Shown here one piece after another: positions 1 to 6,435 of a stretch of 8,267 nt of DNA. This DNA is from Spirochaetaceae bacterium. GTDB lineage: Bacteria > Spirochaetota > Spirochaetia > Treponematales > Breznakiellaceae. A model generated the notes under the pieces. It did no database searches, was not told the origin of the DNA, and worked only from the letters and a program-made list of their open reading frames with translations. Position numbers and translations under genes: made by a program. The DNA lies in contig JAISZQ010000083.1 of assembly GCA_031269165.1 (NCBI GenBank), positions 1-8,267 on the forward strand, written 5' to 3'. The first letter of the stretch is position 1, and each line of letters begins with the position of its first letter.

Positions 1-66
1 CTCGCTCCGGCCCTGCGGTCCTCCGCTACCCCCTCTGCGGGGGTTCCACCCCCGCAACGCCCCCGA
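1..66 (+). repeat. Multi-hairpin repeat, copy A (partial)
   Basis: This is the first of three copies of an intergenic repeat; the others lie at 342-493 (inverted) and 3562-3872. The visible part is a spacer with CCTCCGCTA followed by a C-rich run, then a perfect 9-bp hairpin (36-44 with 48-56, loop TCC), then ACGCCCCCGAATC. The same order occurs in the other copies. The window edge cuts off the first hairpin, and the third hairpin (TGGAGTTTCGG arm) is absent because similarity stops at about base 69. It directly abuts the stop codon of the minus-strand coding remnant at 68-70. Function unknown. Confidence 0.7.
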
Positions 67-67
67 A

Positions 68-292
68 TCACAGCGGAGGCTTACATCCTGCGGGGTTATT
101 GAACAGGCTCTTATGCTCCGCCGTCTCCATCGGAACCCCCGGCTCTATCCCCCTCGCTTTCTTCCAACTCAAATCATACAGCCGATACATAAGGTTGTCA
201 ACCAATCCCTCCGGCGGTTTACGGATCGGATTCTGGACACGCTGTTGCCAAAGCGGAAGCGAAGGCGCAAGGAGGGTTATAGTGATTCTCCT
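68..292 (-). pseudogene. Decayed coding remnant, C-terminal fragment of unknown protein
   Basis: The minus-strand frame ending with TGA at 70-68 is open for 74 codons, back to a TAA at 295-293. It contains no ATG or GTG that would give a sensible protein, so no start track would show it. Its translation is protein-like, including the stretches NPIRKPPEGLVDNLMYRLYD and LSWKKARGIEPGVPMETAEH, with many codons ending in G or C as in the neighbouring genes. I do not recognise the family. It ends exactly beside repeat copy A and its upstream side runs toward inverted copy B, so the rest of the gene was probably lost between repeats. It could also be a chance open frame. Confidence 0.35.
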
Positions 293-308
293 TTATAATA
301 CCAAACAC

Positions 309-337
309 CAAAGTGCCGGGGGTGTTGCGGCGCTTTG
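309..337. repeat. 10-bp stem hairpin beside repeat copy B
   Basis: CAAAGTGCCG (309-318) pairs with CGGCGCTTTG (328-337), ten pairs including one G-T wobble, around a 9-nt loop. It lies a few bases from hairpin III of copy B and shares the CTTTGCTTC junction with it. No gene ends here, so it is better seen as a further module of the repeat than as a terminator. Confidence 0.5.
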
Positions 338-341
338 CTTC

Positions 342-493
342 TGGAGTTTCGGGTGGGCTCGCTTTTCCGAAACTCCACACCTTGATCCCGCCGAGATACG
401 GGGGCGTTGCGGGGGGCTGACCCCCGCAGAGGGGGATAGCGAAGGACCCTAAGCGCAAGCGACGGGCCGTAGCGAAGGGGGAGACTTCCCCCT
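342..493 (-). repeat. Multi-hairpin repeat, copy B (inverted)
   Basis: Read on the minus strand this copy has three hairpins in the same order as copy C. Hairpin I is AGGGGGA/TCCCCCT (476-482 with 487-493, loop GACT). Hairpin II is TGCGGGGG/CCCCCGCA (408-415 with 421-428). Hairpin III is a perfect 11-bp TGGAGTTTCGG/CCGAAACTCCA stem (342-352 with 367-377). Between I and II it keeps the CCTTCGCTATCCCCCTC block found in A and C. Bases 400-449 are the near-exact reverse complement of 17-64 in copy A, so A and B form a large inverted repeat around the remnant at 68-292. Function unknown; the stable stems could slow or end transcription. Confidence 0.75.
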
Positions 494-589
494 CTTTAGG
501 TATTCTTAAGGAGAACGACTATACCCAGGGCAATGTCATTTAGTTTTTTAACCGACAAAGGTTGCGAAATCAGCATAACTTTGAAGAGT

Positions 590-648
590 GAGCCTGTTCC
601 AAAACTAATTGACTGTACGCTAACCGCGCGCGGTTTTGGAACAGCCTC
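590..648. mobile_element. 59-bp MITE-like element with GAGT target duplication
   Basis: The left end GAGCCTGTTCCAAAAC (590-605) is matched by the right end read on the other strand, GAGGCTGTTCCAAAAC (648-633), giving 16-bp terminal inverted repeats with one mismatch. Only 27 bases lie between them. The element is flanked by the 4-bp direct repeat GAGT (586-589 and 649-652), as expected for a target-site duplication. It has no coding capacity, so it would need a transposase acting in trans. A 4-bp duplication fits several DDE families, including IS5 and IS4-like groups; I cannot assign one. The 10-mer GAGCCTGTTC recurs at 3539-3548 and inverted at 101-110. Confidence 0.7.
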
Positions 649-701
649 GAGTATTAACCCAACAGGTTTTGGCCCGCAATCTCACGAACAGGCACGAACA
701 T

Positions 702-725
702 TTGCTCTGAAAACGGGCAGAGCAA
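702..725. repeat. Perfect 8-bp hairpin upstream of nadK
   Basis: TTGCTCTG (702-709) pairs with CAGAGCAA (718-725) around the loop AAAACGGG. It stands 107 bases before the nadK start, beside a copy of the GGTTGCGGGCC-type repeat. There is no T-run, so a Rho-independent terminator is not supported. It may be another member of the small palindromes scattered through the window. Confidence 0.45.
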
Positions 726-746
726 TGAATGGTACGCTACGTTGCG

Positions 747-789
747 CGTGTTGGTGCGGGCCATAGACCCGCCGGTAAAGATTCCCGAA
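747..789 (+). repeat. GGTTGCGGGCC-type repeat, divergent copy 1
   Basis: This 43-base stretch aligns without gaps to 4105-4147, with 32 identical positions by my count, sharing CGTG, TGC, GGCC, CCCG, GGTAAA and ATTCC blocks in order. A third copy is at 5113-5145. The middle folds as GCGGG (757-761 approximately) against CCCGC. This copy ends 42 bases before the nadK start codon and so lies in its upstream region. Whether it regulates nadK is unknown. Confidence 0.45.
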
Positions 790-795
790 GGGGCC

Positions 796-825
796 TTGAA
801 AGCCCCCTCGGGGCTGCGGTATAGT
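796..825 (+). promoter_or_regulatory. Candidate nadK promoter giving a leaderless start
   Basis: TTGAAA (796-801) and TATAGT (820-825) are separated by 18 bases, a good match to a sigma-70-type promoter. Transcription would be expected to begin about 832, the first base of the GTG start codon, so the mRNA would have little or no leader. The same bases can form two mutually exclusive hairpins, GGGGC (790-794) with GCCCC (802-806), or that GCCCC with GGGGC (810-814). The competing reading is that transcription starts further upstream and the G-rich run before GTG acts as a poor ribosome site. Confidence 0.4.
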
Positions 826-831
826 GGTGGG

Positions 832-1765
832 GTGAAGGCGTTTCTCATTGTCAATCGGCACCAAGCGCATACCTCTGTTCTGGCCGCGGATATGAGCGGG
901 CGGTTGCGGGCGGAGGGAGTCAAGACGGAGACGCGGTACTTTGATTTTCACAAGGGCGCGTTGAGTGAGGAAGAGCGGCATGGGCTGGTGGGGCAGTCTC
1001 CGCCTGAGATCGTGTTCAGTATCGGCGGGGACGGGACGGTGCTGTTTGCGGCGCGGGAGTTTGCCCCGCATAACGTGCCGATTTTGCCGATTCACATGGG
1101 GACGACGGGGTTTATGGCGGCAGCGGACGGGGCTACGTGGTTTCCGGTGTTCCAACGCTGGGTGAAAGGGGAGGCCCCGCTGTCGCGGCGGATGATGTTG
1201 CAGGTGCGGGTCGAGCGGCAGGGGGAAACGGTCTTCAAGGCGTGTACGCTGAATGACGCGGTGATTTCTTCCGAGGGGATTGCCAAGGTGATCCGGCTCA
1301 ACGTGCGGGGGCGTATCGGCCCGGACGGTAAAGAGGGTGCGGGGGGCGCGATTTCCGATGTCAATCTGGGGAGTTTCCGGTCTGACGGGCTTATCGCGTC
1401 AACGGCGACGGGTTCCACCGCGTATTCGGCGGCAGCGGGCGGGCCGATTCTCGATCCTGAGATGGAGGCGATCATCATCAATCCCATATCGCCGTTTACG
1501 CTTGCCAATCGGCCCATTGTGACGCCGCCCACGGAGCGGGTCACGGTGGAGGTCGAGGCAGAACAACGCTCAGGCGTGCTCCTTACGATAGACGGCCAGT
1601 TGACGGAAAAACTGTTGCCGCTTGACCGGATTATCATCAAAAAGGCGCGGTACAAGGCGACGCTGATCGGCTCCGGGCGCGAGGTGTTTTACCGGGCGCT
1701 CCGGGGAAAACTCGGCTGGTCGGGAGGGGAGGACACGCCGCCTTACCAGCAGACGGGGGCGCCTG

Positions 1766-1776
<11 letters not shown>
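832..1776 (+). CDS. nadK: NAD kinase
   Basis: NAD kinase phosphorylates NAD to NADP in the cytoplasm, using ATP or polyphosphate, and so sets the NADPH supply for biosynthesis and redox defence. The family signature GGDGT is at residues 65-69, followed by the PILPIHMGTTGFM segment. The substrate-binding LND motif is at 140-142; many relatives have NE here, and ND is a known variant. TATGSTAYS (191-199) and the AGGPI loop follow. The 314-residue length is usual. I start at GTG 832 (protein MKAFLIVNRHQ) because it gives the normal N-terminus. The frame stays open back to a TTG at 742, but those 30 codons run through repeat and hairpin DNA. The 3' end overlaps recN by 11 bases, implying coupled translation. 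Confidence 0.93.
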
Positions 1777-3505
<1,729 letters not shown>

Positions 3506-3561
3506 CCGCTGTCAACAACTTGAGCGAATGGGATATAAGAGCCTGTTCAGAATCTCAGCAA

Positions 3562-3872
3562 AAGGGGGAACGGCAACAGGTTGCCGCGTCTCCCCCTTCG
3601 CTCCAGTCTTCGCCCTCCGCTATCCCCCTCTACGGGGACAAAACCATGCGGTGCATGGTGGCCAAGCGTTGCTTGGCTTGGTGGGCGTACCTTAAGCAAA
3701 CCGCAGGGTTTGCTCAGCGTCCACGGACGGATGCATTACCGAGTGCGCCCCGGCCCGGAAGTCCGAAGCAGGACGCTGAGGGCTGTAGGGAGCCCCCCGT
3801 AACGCCCCCGAATCCCCACTTTCAGTCATGGAGTTTCGGAACAAGCGGGGCAAAGCCCCGCCCGAAACTCCA
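3562..3872 (+). repeat. Multi-hairpin repeat, copy C, with internal insertion
   Basis: This copy follows recN by 56 bases. Hairpin I is AAGGGGGA/TCCCCCTT (3562-3569 with 3591-3598). Its loop contains a second palindrome, CGGCAA/TTGCCG (3571-3576 with 3581-3586), absent from copy B. The CCTCCGCTATCCCCCTC block follows, then hairpin II TACGGGG/CCCCGTA (3631-3637 with 3795-3801), whose loop is expanded to 157 bases. After ACGCCCCCGAATC comes hairpin III, TGGAGTTTCGG/CCGAAACTCCA (3829-3839 with 3862-3872), again carrying an inner palindrome GCGGGGC-AAA-GCCCCGC (3845-3861). Hairpin I could end recN transcription, but no T-run follows it. Confidence 0.75.
3638..3794. other. Structured insertion: array of small hairpins inside hairpin II
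   Basis: This segment is missing from copies A and B. In order it contains: ACCATGC-GGT-GCATGGT (3643-3659); GCCAAGC-GTT-GCTTGGC (3661-3677); an AGCAAACC/GGTTTGCT stem with a GCAG loop (3695-3714); and CTCAGCGTCC (3713-3722) pairing perfectly with GGACGCTGAG (3771-3780). Inside that last pair lie CGGAC/GTCCG (3724-3728 with 3761-3765) and GCATT/AGTGC (3733-3737 with 3742-3746, one wobble). The hairpins are close packed with 3-4 nt loops. It could be a structured RNA or a set of successive palindrome insertions. I see no protein-coding signal. Confidence 0.55.
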
Positions 3873-3946
3873 GAAGCAATCCAGCCGGGGAAGGCATTCA
3901 CACTGGATTGCTTCGCTCGGCAATTTGCCGCCCGCTCGCAATGACG
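3873..3946 (+). repeat. REP-like palindrome, copy 1 (left outer arm missing)
   Basis: GAAGCAATCCAG (3873-3884) pairs with CTGGATTGCTTC (3903-3914). The right side continues as CGGCAATTTGCCG (3918-3930), itself a palindrome, then CTCGCAATGACG. Its left outer arm, CGTCATTGCGAG, is absent because the inner arm is fused directly to hairpin III of copy C. Bases 3903-3968 are a close direct repeat of 4031-4096, 128 bases away. The CGTCATTGCGAG...GAAGCAATCC type of palindrome is widespread in bacterial intergenic DNA. Confidence 0.7.
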
Positions 3947-3976
3947 GGGGGACTTGCCCGTAATGACGGGGAGAAT

Positions 3977-4074
3977 CGTCATTGCGAGACGCAAAGCGGC
4001 GAAGCAATCCAGCCGGAGGAGGCCCTCGCACTGGATTGCTTCGCTCGGCAATTTGCCGCTCGCTCGCAATGACG
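3977..4074. repeat. REP-like palindrome, copy 2 (complete)
   Basis: This copy has both outer arms, CGTCATTGCGAG (3977-3988) and CTCGCAATGACG (4063-4074), and both inner arms, GAAGCAATCCAG (4001-4012) and CTGGATTGCTTC (4031-4042), all perfect 12-bp matches. The two sides are unequal. The right side carries an additional CGGCAATTTGCCG palindrome (4046-4058) between inner and outer arms, while the left side has only a 12-base joint. It lies between the converging recN and DUF167 genes. Confidence 0.8.
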
Positions 4075-4101
4075 AAGGGACTTGCCCGCAATGACGCATT
4101 T

Positions 4102-4147
4102 GTTCGTGGGGTTGCAGGCCAATGGCCCGTTGGTAAAAATTCCTGAA
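4102..4147 (+). repeat. GGTTGCGGGCC-type repeat, copy 2
   Basis: GTTCGTGGGGTTGC followed by AGGCCAATGGCC and CGTTGG matches 5113-5145 at about 29 of 33 bases, and its downstream half matches 747-789. A GGCC-AAT-GGCC mini-hairpin sits in the centre. It lies 54 bases beyond the stop codon of the DUF167 gene (minus strand), so it is transcribed antisense if that mRNA reads through. Function unknown. Confidence 0.55.
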
Positions 4148-4200
4148 ATCGAGCCATTTTTTGGCGATTGAAAGGAAATGATATTGCCCTGAGAGAGTGG

Positions 4201-4488
4201 TTAATCTGTGTTAAACCGCGCCATATATGCGAACGCAACCGTTTTCAAGCGGGATTTTTCGCCGTGGACAATCGTTATGTTTTTCTTGGCGATGCCCAGC
4301 GTTTCGGCTAAGAAGGCTGCGAGCGCGGCGTTGGCCTTGCCGTCTTCCGGGGCGGCGGCGATCTTGACCCGAAGGCGGCCCTCACGCACGTCAAGGATCT
4401 CGTTTTTTGACGCGCCGGGCGTTACCTTTATATCGAGCAACCGCCTCCCGCCCTCTTCTCGAAACGGCCAGTCCGCAACCGGTCCCAC
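4201..4488 (-). CDS. DUF167 / YggU family protein (UPF0235)
   Basis: This 95-residue protein belongs to the small conserved DUF167 (YggU) family, whose biochemical role is not established. The family pattern is clear: VTPGASKNEI at residues 22-31, then LRVKIAAAPEDGKANAAL at 39-56, then a helix ending in GI, and VHGEKSRLKTV at 74-84. There is no signal peptide or membrane segment, so it is probably cytoplasmic. The assigned start is GTG 4488, three bases after the stop of the upstream 108-residue gene, which suggests translational coupling. The first 16 residues precede the conserved domain and are weakly supported. Downstream I see only a weak AATCG/CGATT stem, no convincing terminator. Confidence 0.85.
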   Translation of the reverse strand: MGPVADWPFREEGGRRLLDIKVTPGASKNEILDVREGRLRVKIAAAPEDGKANAALAAFLAETLGIAKKNITIVHGEKSRLKTVAFAYMARFNTD

Positions 4489-4491
4489 CGC

Positions 4492-4818
4492 TTACCGCGC
4501 CTTGGGCAGCCACACAAGCGGCCCGATTGTCCACTCAAGGCCAAAGCCCTTGCCGCCGGTTTTCCGTATCGTGAGGTTGGCCGCCGCCGCGTTTTTCGAG
4601 CCGCAGAGAACAAGCCCGCCGTTTTCCCTGCTCGCCGTCCGCAAGTCATGCGCGACCCGTTTCAACTGCTCGCGGGTAAGCGGCTTTTCGAGACGCATCA
4701 CGGGGTAGACGGCCGGAAAGGAGAGGGCCAGCATATCGCCCGCCGCAAACCGTTTCCGATTTTCCGCGTGTATCTTTTTCAGGCAGTCCCGGTGGGGGAC
4801 AATAACGAGGAAATGCAT
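4492..4818 (-). CDS. Conserved-looking hypothetical protein, 108 aa
   Basis: I do not recognise this protein. It begins MHFLVIVPHRDC, a short hydrophobic strand followed by a basic amphipathic stretch, and has no clear signal peptide or transmembrane segment. Cysteines are at residue 12 and in the LVLCGSKNAAAANLTIRK segment, which reads as a strand-turn-strand. The end, EWTIGPLVWLPKA, is rich in aromatic and hydrophobic residues. The start is well supported: ATG 4818 has an AGGTG ribosome site seven bases upstream (4830-4826) and an extended -10 promoter about 25 bases further. It is the first gene of a two-gene unit with the DUF167 protein, so the two may share a function. Confidence 0.75.
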   Translation of the reverse strand: MHFLVIVPHRDCLKKIHAENRKRFAAGDMLALSFPAVYPVMRLEKPLTREQLKRVAHDLRTASRENGGLVLCGSKNAAAANLTIRKTGGKGFGLEWTIGPLVWLPKAR

Positions 4819-4842
4819 CTCATTTCACCTCTTCTCTTCTCT

Positions 4843-4872
4843 CGTATAACAGGATACACGCATAAAAAACAA
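4843..4872 (-). promoter_or_regulatory. Candidate promoter for the 108-aa / DUF167 unit
   Basis: On the minus strand TTGTTT (4872-4867) precedes, after 18 bases, TATACG (4848-4843). The -10 box is extended by TGT just before it. Expected transcription start is near 4836, leaving a leader of about 18 bases that contains the AGGTG ribosome site. The local sequence is AT-rich compared with its surroundings, as promoters usually are. Confidence 0.5.
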
Positions 4873-4887
4873 TAAACCACGACACGA

Positions 4888-4910
4888 ACGGGCACATCCG
4901 ATGAGCCCGT
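4888..4910. repeat. Hairpin at the edge of REP-like copy 3
   Basis: ACGGGC (4888-4893) pairs with GCCCGT (4905-4910). Inside, CAT (4895-4897) pairs with ATG (4901-4903) around CCG, with one A-A mismatch. It overlaps the outer arm of the REP-like palindrome beginning at 4908. No T-run follows on either strand. Confidence 0.5.
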
Positions 4911-5059
4911 CATTGCGAGCGGCCGTTCGTTGGGCGGGCAAAGCAATCCGGCGGGAAGGCATCCCTATCTGGATCGCTTCACCAACGGCAAACTGCTAAC
5001 AGTAAACTGCTAACGGCAAACTGCCGCAACAACTATGTTGCTGCGGGTTCGCAATGACG
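4908..5059. repeat. REP-like palindrome, copy 3, expanded
   Basis: The outer arms are CGTCATTGCG (4908-4917) and CGCAATGACG (5050-5059), with inner arms AAGCAATCC (4941-4949) and GGATCGCTT (4971-4979). Compared with copy 2 the right side is greatly lengthened. Where copy 2 has one CGGCAATTTGCCG palindrome, this copy has three 14-base units (4984-5025) followed by a GCAACA-ACTA-TGTTGC hairpin (5026-5041). The left side also differs, with CGTTCGTTGGGCGGG between its arms. It occupies most of the 363-base space between the two minus-strand transcription units. Confidence 0.7.
4984..5025 (+). repeat. Three tandem copies of a 14-base unit
   Basis: The units are AACGGCAAACTGCT (4984-4997), AACAGTAAACTGCT (4998-5011) and AACGGCAAACTGCC (5012-5025). 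Units 1 and 3 differ at one base. The core CGGCAAACTGCC resembles the CGGCAATTTGCCG palindrome of REP-like copies 1 and 2, so the array could have arisen by slippage of that module. Confidence 0.75.
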
Positions 5060-5087
5060 GCACTCCTCTTTATTATCCTGAAAACCA

Positions 5088-5120
5088 ACACGAACGGCTT
5101 GCAAAAACGACGGTTCGTGT
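5088..5120 (-). terminator. Possible terminator of the four-gene operon
   Basis: ACACGAAC (5088-5095) pairs with GTTCGTGT (5113-5120). Read on the minus strand, the stem is followed by TGGTTTTC. It stands about 60 bases after the stop codon of the last gene of the minus-strand operon. The loop is 17 bases and the T-run is only four, so this is a weak terminator call. The sequence also overlaps the start of the GGTTGCGGGCC-type repeat. Confidence 0.35.
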
Positions 5121-5145
5121 GGTTGCGGGCCAAAGGCTCGTTGGT
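5113..5145 (+). repeat. GGTTGCGGGCC-type repeat, copy 3
   Basis: This stretch matches 4102-4134 with four differences in 33 bases. GGGCC-AAA-GGCTC in its centre forms a small stem with one wobble pair, replacing GGCC-AAT-GGCC in copy 2. The fold is kept while the bases change. It lies 36 bases past the stop codon of the small exported protein gene, the same relative place that copy 2 has beside the DUF167 gene. Confidence 0.55.
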
Positions 5146-5181
5146 CATCCTTTTATCGAACGTTTTAGCCGAATCGACCCG

Positions 5182-5505
5182 CTAGCCAAGTGGCTTTATG
5201 ATAACGATCCGCGAGAGCGCGTAACGCTTGAATGTTTTCGAGCCGTCGGCAAGCGACAACTCCGTCTCGTGCGGGATGCCTTGCACCGTTACCTCCTGCC
5301 CGACAAAATCGTTCAGCAGTTCCCGGTCGCCGCCTGAAACAAACCAGTCCCGCTCCTTCGTGTCGTGAATAATCATCTCGACAAAGGGGACGTTGCCGAC
5401 GAGCATCACCTCGCCGCTCACGGTAACCGTCTTCTCGGCGGAATCCCGTCCCCCTGCGGTAAGAAAAGCGCACGAAACAAGCGCCAACACAAACGTTTTA
5501 TTCAT
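5182..5505 (-). CDS. Small exported protein, probable beta-rich (OB-like) domain
   Basis: This 107-residue protein is the last gene of the four-gene operon; its ATG overlaps the TGA of the DUF327 gene in an ATGA junction. It starts MNKTFVLALVSCAFLTAGG, a hydrophobic export signal. LVSC fits a lipobox with cysteine 12, though the hydrophobic part before it is short, so ordinary signal-peptidase cleavage after about residue 19-23 is the alternative. The rest alternates short strands (VTVSGEVMLVG, PFVEMIIHD, VTVQGIP, RIVIIK) and resembles small OB-fold secreted proteins, which is an inference from pattern only. Being co-expressed with a peptidoglycan hydrolase and bactofilin, it may act in the envelope. 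Confidence 0.75.
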   Translation of the reverse strand: MNKTFVLALVSCAFLTAGGRDSAEKTVTVSGEVMLVGNVPFVEMIIHDTKERDWFVSGGDRELLNDFVGQEVTVQGIPHETELSLADGSKTFKRYALSRIVIIKPLG

Positions 5506-6050
5506 TCCAGCATATTGATCAACAGCCCGTTGATTTCCTCCACCCTGCCCAGCAGATCAAGTTGTCGTAATTGGCCGCTCATGATGTCGGCGGCAAGTTT
5601 TTCCAGTTTTTCGTCAACCACCTTGACCTGGGTGTGCACTGTTTGTTCCCGGGATTCCGGCGACCCCCGCAATCCCTTGAATCCGGGCTTTTGCCCACGG
5701 GGAAGCCCCATCTCGCCTTCCGTGCCGAACCCGTTTTCCACGATATAACTCATGAAGCCGCGAACGGCGGCCTTGTACCGCTTGATTTCGTCGGGAAAGG
5801 GCTTTTCGGCGAGGGCGTCCCCGGCGGAATGAACCTCGTCAAGCAGTTTGGTAACGATTTCTTCGGATGCGGGCATATGTTCCAGCGTGTCCCGCCGCTC
5901 GCCGGGGGCGAGTTTCTCCAGCAACGAATAAAAACGCGGTTTTCCGGTTTCTTTTGATTTGGCAGAACGCCGCGCCTCTGTGCCCTCAAAGGGCTGGTGG
6001 TAGAGTGAAGGGTTAAAAAAATCGGGCAGCGCGTTACCGATCTGAGCCAC
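5502..6050 (-). CDS. DUF327 (YaaR-like) protein
   Basis: This 182-residue protein matches the DUF327/YaaR pattern, mainly in its C-terminal half. That half carries an amphipathic helix region with FMSYIVENGFG (about residues 98-108), then VKVVDEKLEKLAADI and the end LLGRVEEINGLLINML, typical of the family. The role is unknown; members occur in Firmicutes and spirochaetes. It has no signal peptide and is probably cytoplasmic. The start is GTG 6050, overlapping the end of the bactofilin gene by 17 bases, with GGTG five bases upstream as a weak ribosome site. It is somewhat longer than the Bacillus protein owing to an N-terminal charged region (residues 1-60). Confidence 0.8.
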   Translation of the reverse strand: MAQIGNALPDFFNPSLYHQPFEGTEARRSAKSKETGKPRFYSLLEKLAPGERRDTLEHMPASEEIVTKLLDEVHSAGDALAEKPFPDEIKRYKAAVRGFMSYIVENGFGTEGEMGLPRGQKPGFKGLRGSPESREQTVHTQVKVVDEKLEKLAADIMSGQLRQLDLLGRVEEINGLLINMLE

Positions 6051-6435
6051 GGTTCACCACTCTCCGGTCTTTATGTTCCCCGACAATCTCGTTCCACTTT
6101 TCCTTGTCGTGGCAGATCGTGATCTTGCCGTGTATCACGCATCCCTCGTCCGCCTTGATCCGGCCCGTAACGCAGTCCCCGATGACGATTCCCGTTGACA
6201 GGACAACAAGGCTTTCCGAGGCAAGCACATCGCCCCGCACCACCCCGCCCACGGTGATGGACTCTCCAGTCATATTGCTGGCAAGCCGCGCCGACTCGCC
6301 TATCACAACCTGCCCCTTCACGTCAACATCGCCGCGCAGGTGGCCGTCAATCCGGGTAAAGCCCGCAAAACTAAAACTGCCCTCCATGACCGTTCCCGGG
6401 CCAATCATGGTGTTCAAACCGGGTTTAGCCGCCAC
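6034..6435 (-). CDS. Bactofilin (polymer-forming cytoskeletal protein)
   Basis: Bactofilins self-assemble without nucleotide into filaments or patches at the membrane and recruit cell-wall enzymes. This 133-residue protein has the right-handed beta-helix repeat pattern from about residue 9 to 110: short hydrophobic strands separated by glycines, as in TVMEGSFSFAG, TRIDGHLRGDVDVKGQVVIG, SITVGGVVRGDVLAS and GRIKADEGCVIHGKI. The charged C-terminal tail is short. The start is GTG 6435, overlapping the peptidase gene by 11 bases; ATG at residue 10 (MIGPGTVMEG) would also leave the domain whole. Coupling of bactofilin with an M23 endopeptidase is a known pairing in cell-shape control, and here the two are translationally linked. 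Confidence 0.9.
   Translation of the reverse strand: MAAKPGLNTMIGPGTVMEGSFSFAGFTRIDGHLRGDVDVKGQVVIGESARLASNMTGESITVGGVVRGDVLASESLVVLSTGIVIGDCVTGRIKADEGCVIHGKITICHDKEKWNEIVGEHKDRRVVNRGSDR

Noticed and set aside
99..458. Open frames of 117, 61 and 79 codons near the left edge
   Set aside because: They cross repeat copy B hairpins on both strands and lack ribosome sites; only the start-less minus-strand frame at 68-292 looks protein-like.
533..766. 77-codon open frame starting MSFSFLTDKGCE
   Set aside because: Most of it runs through the MITE-like element and the 702-725 hairpin, and the AAGGAG upstream is about 20 bases too far from the ATG. It may contain the start of a former gene, but no product can be supported.
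742..831. 30-codon N-terminal extension of NAD kinase from TTG 742
   Set aside because: The extra residues are encoded by repeat and hairpin DNA, lie before the family's usual first strand, and have no good ribosome site.
3562..3598. Rho-independent terminator of recN
   Set aside because: The stem is strong, but it is followed by CGCTCC rather than a T-run and the same hairpin recurs away from gene ends, so I keep it as a repeat module that might terminate only incidentally.
3520..3963. 147-codon plus-strand frame and overlapping minus-strand frames after recN
   Set aside because: They are read through palindromic repeats with near-perfect inverted arms; the translations are low in protein character and match no family I know.
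3903..4096. CRISPR-like direct repeats
   Set aside because: There are only two long units, each an inverted palindrome of REP type, with no regular spacers and no cas genes.
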